The notes beneath the pieces are model-generated. The model was not told the origin of the DNA and did not search any database. It saw nothing but the letters and a program-made list of their open reading frames with translations. This document shows positions 1 through 5,617 of a DNA stretch of 8,532 nt, in pieces (position 1 is the stretch's first letter; each line of letters begins with the position of its first letter). Origin of the DNA: CAZAMI01 sp964627805 (GTDB lineage: Archaea > Thermoproteota > Thermoprotei_A > Sulfolobales > NBVN01); assembly GCA_964627805.1 (NCBI GenBank), contig CAZVLA010000018.1, forward strand, positions 1-8,532. The letters are read 5' to 3'. A program made the position numbers and the translations under genes.

Positions 1-149
1 AAGAATGGTACGACCCAAGGGAAGGGAAGAGATACAGTAAATCACTGGGAAGGTGCGACCTCATTGAGAGAATGATTAATGTGGTGCGGGGGGTGGGATT
101 TGAACCCACGCAGGCCTACGCCATCGGGGCCTCAGCCCGACCCCTTTGA
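1..149 (+). CDS. Partial open frame, possible SSV-type integrase N-terminal fragment running into tRNA-Leu
   Basis: The frame is open from the left edge (first full codon at base 3) for 48 residues, with a TGA at 147-149. The first 27 residues look protein-like (EWYDPREGKRY, then SLGRCDLIERMI), use AGG/AGA arginine as the neighbours do, and lie on a purine-rich strand. The frame then runs antisense through the 3' half of tRNA-Leu, reading VGFEPT across the T arm. SSV-type archaeal tyrosine integrases carry their attachment site inside the coding region, antisense to a tRNA 3' half, and integration splits the gene so that a short N-terminal piece is left abutting the tRNA. Geometry and the basic/aromatic-to-SLGR-to-helix pattern fit this. 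The GFEP part alone proves nothing, since any such antisense frame yields it. It may instead be the tail of an unrelated gene. The start lies outside the window. Confidence 0.42.
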   Translation, partial: EWYDPREGKRYSKSLGRCDLIERMINVVRGVGFEPTQAYAIGASARPL

Positions 150-169
150 CCTGGCTCGGGCACCCCCGC
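82..169 (-). tRNA. tRNA-Leu (anticodon GAG), CCA encoded
   Basis: Read on minus, the cloverleaf is complete. Acceptor GCGGGGG pairs with CCCCCGC and the D stem is CCC/GGG. The anticodon stem TCGGG/CCCGA encloses loop CTGAGGC (anticodon GAG, reading CUC and CUU). A 14-base variable arm with a GGC/GCC stem marks a type II tRNA, and the T arm is GTGGG-TTCAAAT-CCCAC. The discriminator is A at 85, and CCA is encoded at 84-82. The long variable arm together with the anticodon assigns leucine. No intron is present: the seven-base anticodon loop is uninterrupted. A TATA-like box 25 bases upstream predicts a transcript that starts at or next to the mature 5' end. The four bases before it, TGGT, are complementary to the 3' ACCA. 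Its 3' half overlaps the possible integrase fragment on the other strand. Confidence 0.97.
85..130. other. Possible integration site (att) in the 3' half of tRNA-Leu
   Basis: SSV-type elements recombine within the 3' half of a tRNA gene, typically from near the anticodon loop to the 3' end. The plus-strand open frame running through this stretch is the only hint. The extent given is approximate. It is supported only if a second copy of this segment flanks the far end of an element to the left, which is not visible here. Confidence 0.25.
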
Positions 170-194
170 ACCAATCCATTAGTGATTACTGGAA

Positions 195-203
195 CTTATA
201 AAC
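195..203 (-). promoter_or_regulatory. TATA-like box of tRNA-Leu
   Basis: On minus this reads GTTTATAAG. Its last base is about 25 bases from the tRNA-Leu 5' end, the usual archaeal TATA-to-start distance, so the transcript would have essentially no leader. The core TTATAA is palindromic and could also bind TBP for plus-strand transcription toward tRNA-Ala, which would give a leader of roughly 19 bases. Confidence 0.6.
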
Positions 204-212
204 TTGATAACG

Positions 213-220
213 CTTAAATC
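213..220 (+). promoter_or_regulatory. TATA-like box of tRNA-Ala
   Basis: The sequence CTTAAATC ends 26 bases before the tRNA-Ala 5' end, matching the spacing of the other boxes in this window. With this box the RNA would start near 243-247. The stronger-looking palindromic box at 195-203 is the alternative. Confidence 0.45.
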
Positions 221-235
221 CTCTTAACAACTACT

Positions 236-330
<95 letters not shown>

Positions 331-336
331 CTTACT

Positions 337-1518
337 TTAATCAATAGGTTGTGGTTCTGGTACTTTCCTTAGTTGCTTAATTACGTAGTCCCTTATCTCT
401 TGGGGGCTAGGTAACTCCCTCGTTAACTTACCATTATCTAGCCACTTAATCATTATGTTCTCCCTACACCTACTTGGTTTATCATACCAGTAAGTTATTT
501 CGTAGTCCAGTACATCACATCTAAATACTTTCTTAGCTCCTGGTAGCTTCCCTCTCTTAGATATTGGTACCCACTTACCGTCCTTGAATACTTCAACAAT
601 ATCCATACTCATGTCGATTGGTTGCGGGTAGGTAATCGCTGTACCAACACCGAAAGCATCAACTACGTCCCTAAGCCTAATAACTGATGACTCACTAACA
701 CCCCCACTAACTACTATCCTAACGTTGGGGTATCCACTTAATTTAAGAACCCACTTAACCTCACTTATTAATTCCCTCAAGTCACCCCTCCTACTTCTTG
801 GTGTGTCGAACCTTATACCGAATAACTTACTACCTAATGTCTTAGCTGCTAGTAACGCTTCATTCCTTTCATCATCGAATGTATCAATTAGAGCTATCCT
901 AGGTACTTCCTTCTCAACAACCTCATCAAATGCCCTCCAAGCCTTAACCTGATCACCAAATACTACTATTAGTGCGTGAGGCATCGTACCCATAGGCTTA
1001 ACGCCTATCGTAGCTTCATTAAACGCGCCAGAAACACCGTCAGCACCGCCTATATAGGCTGCCCTATCAAGCATTGGAGCTATTGCTGGGTGCGCCCCCC
1101 TAAGCCCAAAATACAGAAGTACTTTATCCATCAACAACCTCTTAAACCTAGCTGCCTTAGTAGCTACCGATGTTGCATGACGTAGGACACCTAAGACAGG
1201 CGTTTCGAGCTCGCATATATCGTAATAACGACCCTCTATAATCATTACTGGGTGATTAGAGCTAACTAAGGTGCCCTCAGGTAATGAATATACCGTAAGC
1301 TCCCGCTGCGAAAGTATCTTAAGCGCTTCCTCCAATCCCGCATATACAGCCCATTCAAAACTCCTAGGTAACCTACCTAAGTGAACCTCCATTCTTACTC
1401 TAACGCTATCTAATCCGAACCTCCTCAATACCTCTTTAGTTCTAAGGAAGTAAATGTCAGTAATCCCACCACTTAATATGTCCTCGGTAGACGCTACATA
1501 TAACCTCAAGGTACTCAC
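337..1518 (-). CDS. pncB: Nicotinate phosphoribosyltransferase
   Basis: This is a cytosolic NAD-salvage enzyme that makes nicotinate mononucleotide and diphosphate from nicotinate and phosphoribosyl pyrophosphate, normally driven by ATP hydrolysis. The 393-residue length is typical of the short archaeal form. Visible marks are the N-terminal TDIYFLRT (20-27), RGAHP (140-144), GTMPHA (177-182) with the presumed phosphorylated His181, LIDTFDDERNEA (210-221), the phosphate-binding SGGVSES (271-277) and FGVGTAITYPQP (289-300). The C-terminal region keeps only two cysteines (334, 351); as I recall, some archaeal relatives carry a four-cysteine knuckle there. The GTG start is supported by a TATA-like box ending 25 bases before it, predicting a leaderless mRNA, and by no closer ribosome-binding site. 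The gene ends in TAA just short of tRNA-Ala on the other strand. Nothing suggests truncation. Confidence 0.93.
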   Translation of the reverse strand: MSTLRLYVASTEDILSGGITDIYFLRTKEVLRRFGLDSVRVRMEVHLGRLPRSFEWAVYAGLEEALKILSQRELTVYSLPEGTLVSSNHPVMIIEGRYYDICELETPVLGVLRHATSVATKAARFKRLLMDKVLLYFGLRGAHPAIAPMLDRAAYIGGADGVSGAFNEATIGVKPMGTMPHALIVVFGDQVKAWRAFDEVVEKEVPRIALIDTFDDERNEALLAAKTLGSKLFGIRFDTPRSRRGDLRELISEVKWVLKLSGYPNVRIVVSGGVSESSVIRLRDVVDAFGVGTAITYPQPIDMSMDIVEVFKDGKWVPISKRGKLPGAKKVFRCDVLDYEITYWYDKPSRCRENIMIKWLDNGKLTRELPSPQEIRDYVIKQLRKVPEPQPID

Positions 1519-1542
1519 CTACTGCTAGAATAGTGCATTAAA

Positions 1543-1550
1543 GATATAAA
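1543..1550 (-). promoter_or_regulatory. TATA-like box of pncB
   Basis: On minus this reads TTTATATC and ends exactly 25 bases before the GTG start, predicting transcription from the first base of the start codon. It lies only six bases beyond the stop codon of the upstream 127-residue gene, so pncB probably has its own promoter. Confidence 0.65.
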
Positions 1551-1555
1551 TTAAT

Positions 1556-1939
1556 CTAACCCCTACTTAAGTTATTCAACCAATCAATGGCATTCCTCAT
1601 TGACTCCTCATCAATAACTCCAAAATCAACTAAATCCCTCAAGTGCTCGGTAAGGGAGTCCCTACGATATATAGTTACTGATGACCCTATGGATTCAAAG
1701 ACATAATCATTCACTAACGTAAACTCCATTAATTCACCATTCAATGTTCTTAACGTAATTGAAGGCATACCTAAATGATCTAGGGCTGTAGTTATTAGGC
1801 ATGATTCACATCCTTCGTAAACTACGTCCTCATTCAGTAATATAGCTACGTACACCGTACCTACTTCTTTACACACATGCGCACATTCCTTCATTAACTC
1901 ATCAATATTCTCCATAATATACCTCTCAACTACCTCCAT
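1556..1939 (-). CDS. Unrecognised 127-residue protein with four clustered cysteines
   Basis: I do not recognise the family. The protein is acidic and probably soluble, with no signal peptide or membrane segment. An N-terminal helix carries CAHVC (Cys19, His21, Cys23), followed by a strand (VYVAILL, 28-34) and a CESC pair (Cys44, Cys47), then an alternating strand/helix region and a C-terminal helix. Four cysteines in CxxxC plus CxxC arrangement within 29 residues suggest a metal or iron-sulfur site, or a redox pair; this is inference. The ATG start is supported by GGAGG at 1946-1950, six bases upstream, and a TATA-like box at 1971-1979. It lies between the radical SAM gene (60 bases upstream) and pncB (37 bases downstream) on the same strand, so a link with either is possible but unproven. 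The clean start signals make it a real gene. Confidence 0.8.
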   Translation of the reverse strand: MEVVERYIMENIDELMKECAHVCKEVGTVYVAILLNEDVVYEGCESCLITTALDHLGMPSITLRTLNGELMEFTLVNDYVFESIGSSVTIYRRDSLTEHLRDLVDFGVIDEESMRNAIDWLNNLSRG

Positions 1940-1945
1940 CTAATC

Positions 1946-1950
1946 CCTCC
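1946..1950 (-). promoter_or_regulatory. Ribosome-binding site GGAGG of the 127-residue gene
   Basis: On minus, GGAGG stands six bases before the ATG. It is a strong match to the archaeal 16S rRNA tail and decides the start over the downstream in-frame Met9. Confidence 0.7.
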
Positions 1951-1970
1951 TTTAGGTGATCAGTATCCTT

Positions 1971-1979
1971 AAAATAAAG
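1971..1979 (-). promoter_or_regulatory. TATA-like box upstream of the 127-residue gene
   Basis: On minus this reads CTTTATTTT, between the radical SAM stop codon and the next start. The predicted transcription start near 1947 falls close to the GGAGG, so the leader would be very short. It suggests separate transcription, though read-through from the radical SAM gene remains possible. Confidence 0.45.
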
Positions 1980-1999
1980 TTTTAGCAAAGAATTAAGTC

Positions 2000-2758
2000 C
2001 TAAGGTTCTATGTACCTCCTAGGTCTTAACCCATACTTACTTAATAACTTCTTAACTCCAGGATATAGTATGACTACTTCCCAATCAATGTTCCTCACTA
2101 AGTCCTCATGAATTTTAGACAACTCCATTACTAACCGCGCTAGGTCCTCATCACTACTGAAGGATGCCATAATAGCGGCTATTACCTCTGAACCGGGCTT
2201 TAAGCCAGCATCGATTAAATTCCTCAATGCTTCTAATTGAAGACTGAAGTACTCACCTTTTGCGCCTGTTAAGATACTAAAGTCCCTCTTGCAAGCCCCC
2301 TTAATTGATACCCTAACAACTACGTTACTAAAGTTACTTAGTTCCTTAGCTAATCTATGGTCCTTACCTATGAGTAAACCATTAGTCTCTAAGATGAATA
2401 CATAGTCCTCGTCCTCACATAACTTAATCAGCTCTAGTACATGGTTCATCGACAGAGTTGGTTCACTGCCGCTTAACCTAATTAACCCATAACCTTTCTT
2501 TTCGGCTATATATTTAAGTCTCTTAAATACTTCAAAGGGGCTAAAGAACCTACCCAATCTATAATTATCTCTAAAGTAACTTGACCAGCAGAACTTACAT
2601 CTCAAGTTGCAACCTATAACATCGCCCGTAGCTATCCCTCCATACCATGGACCGCCTCTGAATCTGTAATATAATCTATACTCAATGTTACCTACTTTCT
2701 TAACTACGTACTTCTTAACGAGTTCACTAAGATATATGGGGTCGTAGCCCTCATTCAC
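2000..2758 (-). CDS. Radical SAM protein
   Basis: This is a short (252-residue) member of the radical SAM superfamily, which uses a 4Fe-4S cluster to split S-adenosylmethionine and start radical chemistry. The cluster motif is CNLRCKFC with Cys50, Cys54 and Cys57 (CxxxCxxC), preceded by YGGIATGDVIG. Further core marks are RLSGSEPTL (94-102, the SAM-binding GGEP-like strand), ILETNGLL (122-129) and VRVSIKG (148-154). Other cysteines (114, 156) do not form a second cluster motif, so it resembles activase-like or MoaA-like minimal cores rather than SPASM/twitch proteins. The substrate is unknown. The GTG start overlaps the end of the upstream hydrolase gene by 8 bases, indicating co-transcription and translational coupling. 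I cannot name the reaction; glycyl-radical activation or tRNA or cofactor modification are all possible. Confidence 0.87.
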   Translation of the reverse strand: MNEGYDPIYLSELVKKYVVKKVGNIEYRLYYRFRGGPWYGGIATGDVIGCNLRCKFCWSSYFRDNYRLGRFFSPFEVFKRLKYIAEKKGYGLIRLSGSEPTLSMNHVLELIKLCEDEDYVFILETNGLLIGKDHRLAKELSNFSNVVVRVSIKGACKRDFSILTGAKGEYFSLQLEALRNLIDAGLKPGSEVIAAIMASFSSDEDLARLVMELSKIHEDLVRNIDWEVVILYPGVKKLLSKYGLRPRRYIEP

Positions 2759-3635
2759 TCTCGGCTAACCCGTATAACTCCTTTCTTCTAGCCTCAAGTA
2801 AGTTAGGTGTTAAGCCTAGGTACTCAGCAGCTGTGAGTAACCTAACATCACCTCTTCTGAGGCCTGATCTAATCTCACTGAACACACTAATGTAATTGAG
2901 GTCTCGTAGTAGGTGGTGATCAAGTATCAATGCCTTAATACTGTTGACTTCATTAAGTAACCTAACGTTATATTCCACAGACTTAACTATACTCGGTAAG
3001 GGGTACTTATTCCTACTTAAGTAGGTTGCCGGGCCATCCATTATTACTAAGTACGGGCTGTACTCCCTTATGAAATCAATCACGTAAGGAGTTACTGGTC
3101 CTTCAACATCTGATGTATGAATAACGCATTCACTCTCCTCGCATATACTAACCATTATTACGTACCCTAACCTATCATTAATACCGTGAGGTACTGGCTT
3201 TGAGAAGTTTATAGTTGTGTTACGCTCACGAAAGCTTCTGGAGTCAGCTATGATTATCTCCTTAGCTAAATCTCTTATTAATTTCAAGAACCTAGACGCT
3301 CTTATCTTTTGGGATACATTTATGAAACTACGTGGATCCTTGAGAAGTACTCTCTTCCCCCTGTATATCTCAGTACTGATAAACTTACCTGGATCGTGAT
3401 GGTCGTAGTGATAGTGAGTAATCACTATTACGTCAGCGTCACTACTCAGAACCTCTATCTCAGCAGCTACCCTATGGAGGGCCTCCCACTCACTATCATG
3501 CGGAGGTAGGGAGTACCTTCTAGGTGCTAGTGAAACCGCGGGATCTATAAGTACATTAACGTCATTTGTATAGATTATCGTAGCCATAGACCTAACTCCT
3601 AGGCTATCAAAGCCTATCGGTCTTACTTCAATCAA
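2751..3635 (-). CDS. UPF0282-type metallo-beta-lactamase-fold hydrolase
   Basis: This 294-residue cytosolic protein of the metallo-beta-lactamase fold resembles the archaeal UPF0282/COG2248 family of predicted metal-dependent hydrolases, whose substrate is not established. The N-terminal GFDSLGVRSMA (8-18) and LIDPAVSLAPRRYSLPPH (29-46) fit that family. The metal motif is HYHYDHH (74-80, giving His74, His76, Asp78 and His79 or His80). Likely further ligands are His150 (VPHG), Asp176 (HTSDVEGP) and His240/His241 (LDHHL). The start is TTG, preceded at five bases by AAGGA (3641-3645). No ATG suits the conserved N terminus better. It is the first gene of a two-gene unit, its stop lying inside the beginning of the radical SAM gene. 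The family placement is from recognition of motifs, not from a search. Confidence 0.85.
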   Translation of the reverse strand: MIEVRPIGFDSLGVRSMATIIYTNDVNVLIDPAVSLAPRRYSLPPHDSEWEALHRVAAEIEVLSSDADVIVITHYHYDHHDPGKFISTEIYRGKRVLLKDPRSFINVSQKIRASRFLKLIRDLAKEIIIADSRSFRERNTTINFSKPVPHGINDRLGYVIMVSICEESECVIHTSDVEGPVTPYVIDFIREYSPYLVIMDGPATYLSRNKYPLPSIVKSVEYNVRLLNEVNSIKALILDHHLLRDLNYISVFSEIRSGLRRGDVRLLTAAEYLGLTPNLLEARRKELYGLAESE

Positions 3636-3668
3636 TTAGGTCCTTACCCAATTATTAAGGGGTTTTGG

Positions 3669-3677
3669 TAAATTAAG
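3669..3677 (-). promoter_or_regulatory. Possible TATA-like box of the hydrolase/radical SAM unit
   Basis: On minus this reads CTTAATTTA. The predicted transcription start lies near 3645, giving a leader of about ten bases that contains AAGGA. A second AT-rich stretch (3650-3660) sits too close to the TTG start to be preferred. Confidence 0.35.
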
Positions 3678-3704
3678 GTTGAACTCCTTAGTTGAGAATA
3701 AATC

Positions 3705-3743
3705 CGCTGCGTTAGCGAGTTACTTGTATTAAAACGCCTTTCT
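3705..3743 (-). terminator. Possible 3' end region of the P1/L12 gene
   Basis: After the TAA stop, the minus strand has a GTTTTAA run and then a small hairpin with CGCT/AGCG arms (3714-3717 with 3705-3708) and a five-base loop, followed by GATTTATTC. The signals are weak, as archaeal terminators often are. The region also precedes the hydrolase promoter. Confidence 0.3.
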
Positions 3744-4061
3744 TTACCCGAATAGTGACGCTATTCCTTCAGCTATTTCCTCCTCACTAACTTCCTCCTT
3801 CTTCTCCTCTTCCTCCTCCTCTTCCTTCTTCTCCTCGGGCTGTGGTGCCGGAGCCGTTGGTGCCGCAGCAGGTACAACTGGTGCTGCTGTTGCTTGCTTA
3901 ATTACCTCATCTATCTTAACTTCCTTAAGAGCTGCTACTAGCATCTTGACCTTCACGTCATCTACTTGAATACCTGCTGCCTCAAGTACCTTCTTTACGT
4001 TCTCCTCATTAATTTCCTTACCTGCAGAGTGCAGTAGTAGTGATGCATACACGTACTCCAT
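3744..4061 (-). CDS. rpl12: Large-subunit ribosomal stalk protein P1/L12
   Basis: This is the acidic stalk protein of the archaeal large ribosomal subunit, present as dimers on L10/P0 and recruiting the GTPase translation factors. The 105-residue length and order are typical: a helical N-terminal dimerisation domain (1-57, starting MEYVYASLLLHSAGKEI), an Ala/Pro hinge (about 58-75), a Glu/Lys tail (76-95) and the C-terminal IASLFG that contacts the factors. The ATG is supported by GGAGGGG (4071-4077) nine bases upstream, and by a TATA-like box just beyond the stop of the preceding gene. It is not beside L1 or L10 genes, with which it commonly forms an operon. Upstream lies an acyl-CoA synthetase alpha gene 46 bases away, downstream a hydrolase with its own likely promoter. 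The tail is encoded by a 46-base homopurine run. Confidence 0.96.
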   Translation of the reverse strand: MEYVYASLLLHSAGKEINEENVKKVLEAAGIQVDDVKVKMLVAALKEVKIDEVIKQATAAPVVPAAAPTAPAPQPEEKKEEEEEEEKKEEVSEEEIAEGIASLFG

Positions 4062-4070
4062 CCTTACCTA

Positions 4071-4077
4071 CCCCTCC
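4071..4077 (-). promoter_or_regulatory. Ribosome-binding site of rpl12
   Basis: On minus this reads GGAGGGG, nine bases before the ATG, the strongest such site in the window and in keeping with a highly expressed ribosomal gene. Confidence 0.6.
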
Positions 4078-4097
4078 AACTACTGGATGTTAAGGAA

Positions 4098-4105
4098 TAT
4101 TTAAG
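4098..4105 (-). promoter_or_regulatory. TATA-like box of rpl12
   Basis: On minus this reads CTTAAATA, starting three bases beyond the stop of the acyl-CoA synthetase gene. The predicted transcription start near 4073 gives a leader of about 12 bases. It indicates that rpl12 is transcribed independently of its upstream neighbour. Confidence 0.5.
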
Positions 4106-4107
4106 CG

Positions 4108-5523
4108 TTAGTGAGGTGCTATAGCCTCTAACCTCTTCTTAACCTCTTCCCTACTCTTTACGTAATTAATCAGTGATGCTATAGTCGATGCTGCCCTCTC
4201 AGGCATTAAGTATGCTGGTATACCGTTAGCATTTAACTTAGTAATTGCCCAATAGCACTCCTCACCACCTATCATCGATACTACTAAGGGCTTACTCAGA
4301 CCACCCATAGCTCTTACCTCATTAATTAACATACTAGCTATTACCGTCGGATCAGAAACTGCTGTCTGACAGTAGAGCGCAAGTACCGCACCCACCTCTG
4401 GATTCTTTAGTGCCGCCATCACGGCTCTAACGTACCCCTCGTTACCCATCATGCCGGTAACGTCTATAGGATTAGCTAGGGATGCGAATGGGGGTAGGAA
4501 GGTCCTTACCTCATCAACTAGTGATTTCGGTGGTTTCTCTAAGTAGATACCTCTCTCAGCTAGGGTATCAGTAGCTAATACACCGGCGCCACCGCCATTA
4601 GTCACGACTACTAATGGACCTCCCTTATACTCCGGGAGGTAAGCCATAGCTCTAGCCCAGTCGAATGCCTCCTCAACATTCATTGCCTGGAGTATGCCTG
4701 TCTGCTTGAATAACGTAGCGTATATCGCTACGTTACCAGCTAAGGAACCAGTATGTGAAGCAACTGCCCTTGCACCCACCTCGGTCCTTCCTGCCTTAAT
4801 AACGATTATGGGCTTCTTTGTCGATACCTCCATAGCTGTCTTCATGAATTTCCTACCGTCCTCAACACCTTCTAAGTATATTAGTATGACTTTAGTGTTT
4901 GGATCCTCAACTAAGTACTCCAGAAGGTCTGCGTCATCGATGTCTGCCTTATTACCTATACTAATGATTGATGAGACACCTATCCTCTCTACTATTGTCA
5001 TACCCATTAGAGCAATACCTAACGCCCCTGACTGAGTAATGAATGCTATCTTACCCGGTATTACGTCGGTAGGTCCGAAGGATGCGTTAAGTCTTATCGG
5101 AGTATATACTATCCCGAATATGTTAGGACCTAGGATCCTCATACCGTGCTTCCTAGCCCTCCTAACTATCTCCTCCTCTAAGTCAGCTCTACCTATCTCC
5201 TTAAATCCCGATGATATTACTACAGCAACCTTAGCTCCAGCCTCACCTGAATCCTCAATAACTTGAGGTACTAACTTAGCAGGCACCGACACTACTACCA
5301 TATCAACCTCCTCACCTATGCTCTTAACTGATGGGTATGCCTTAAGTCCCAGTATTTTATCGGCCTTGGGATTTACAGGGTATATCCTACCCTTATAACC
5401 GTACTTTATAATGTTTGAGAGAATCTCATACCCTATCTTACCAGGTTTTCTTGAAGCACCAACAACAGCTACTGACTTAGGCCTAAATAGGGCTTTTACA
5501 GCTTCATCCATACTCATACCCAC
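4108..5523 (-). CDS. acdA: Acetate/acyl-CoA ligase (ADP-forming), alpha subunit
   Basis: This is the alpha subunit of the archaeal ADP-forming acyl-CoA synthetase, which converts acyl-CoA, ADP and phosphate to the acid, ATP and CoA, a main ATP-yielding step of peptide and sugar fermentation. At 471 residues it matches free-standing alpha subunits. In order: a CoA-binding Rossmann domain (VVGASRKPGKIG, 20-31), ILGPNIFG (130-137), ITQSGALG (162-169), YLEG (216-219), SHTGSLAG (256-263) with the phosphorylated His257, and a third flavodoxin-like domain (about 300-460). The ATP-grasp beta subunit is not in this window. GTG at 5523 is the longest start, but in-frame ATGs at 5517 and 5511 follow. 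A TATA-like box at 5543-5550 predicts transcription near 5518, favouring a leaderless ATG at 5517. Acetate is the likely but unproven substrate; branched or aryl acids are possible. Confidence 0.92.
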   Translation of the reverse strand: MGMSMDEAVKALFRPKSVAVVGASRKPGKIGYEILSNIIKYGYKGRIYPVNPKADKILGLKAYPSVKSIGEEVDMVVVSVPAKLVPQVIEDSGEAGAKVAVVISSGFKEIGRADLEEEIVRRARKHGMRILGPNIFGIVYTPIRLNASFGPTDVIPGKIAFITQSGALGIALMGMTIVERIGVSSIISIGNKADIDDADLLEYLVEDPNTKVILIYLEGVEDGRKFMKTAMEVSTKKPIIVIKAGRTEVGARAVASHTGSLAGNVAIYATLFKQTGILQAMNVEEAFDWARAMAYLPEYKGGPLVVVTNGGGAGVLATDTLAERGIYLEKPPKSLVDEVRTFLPPFASLANPIDVTGMMGNEGYVRAVMAALKNPEVGAVLALYCQTAVSDPTVIASMLINEVRAMGGLSKPLVVSMIGGEECYWAITKLNANGIPAYLMPERAASTIASLINYVKSREEVKKRLEAIAPH

Positions 5524-5542
5524 AGTGATAGAGTAGCTGAGG

Positions 5543-5550
5543 AAAATAAG
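5543..5550 (-). promoter_or_regulatory. TATA-like box of acdA
   Basis: On minus this reads CTTATTTT and ends 26 bases before the ATG at 5517 and 20 before the GTG at 5523. An overlapping register, TTTAACTTA (5548-5556), would instead fit the GTG. The box therefore bears on start choice but does not settle it. Confidence 0.5.
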
Positions 5551-5600
5551 TTAAACGTTACTAGATTGTAAGAAGATTACCTTAAGTTAATAATCAATGT

Positions 5601-5617
5601 AAGTAAATAATCAAAAC
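5601..5617 (-). terminator. T-rich end of tmcA
   Basis: Directly after the TGA, the minus strand reads GTTTTGATTATTTACTT, with no hairpin. T-rich tracts without a stem are the usual archaeal termination signal. Confidence 0.4.

Noticed and set aside
1..75. Alternative plus-strand frame 1 ending at 73-75, upstream of tRNA-Leu
   Set aside because: Its translation is rich in Gly, Thr and Asn and less protein-like for this genome than frame 3. It stays possible as a C terminus but is the weaker reading.
725..1185. Plus-strand open frames inside pncB
   Set aside because: They lie wholly within a strongly supported minus-strand gene, show no recognisable domains and have no start signals; they are antisense shadows.
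3217..3509. Two plus-strand open frames inside the hydrolase gene
   Set aside because: Both overlap conserved metal-binding coding sequence on minus and look like reading-frame shadows.
3679..3697. Hairpin AACT/AGTT upstream of the hydrolase gene as an operator
   Set aside because: A four-base stem with a four-base loop is expected by chance in AT-rich DNA.
4694..5266. Plus-strand open frames inside acdA
   Set aside because: They are antisense to the conserved phospho-histidine and CoA-binding regions, with hydrophobic low-information translations and no start signals.
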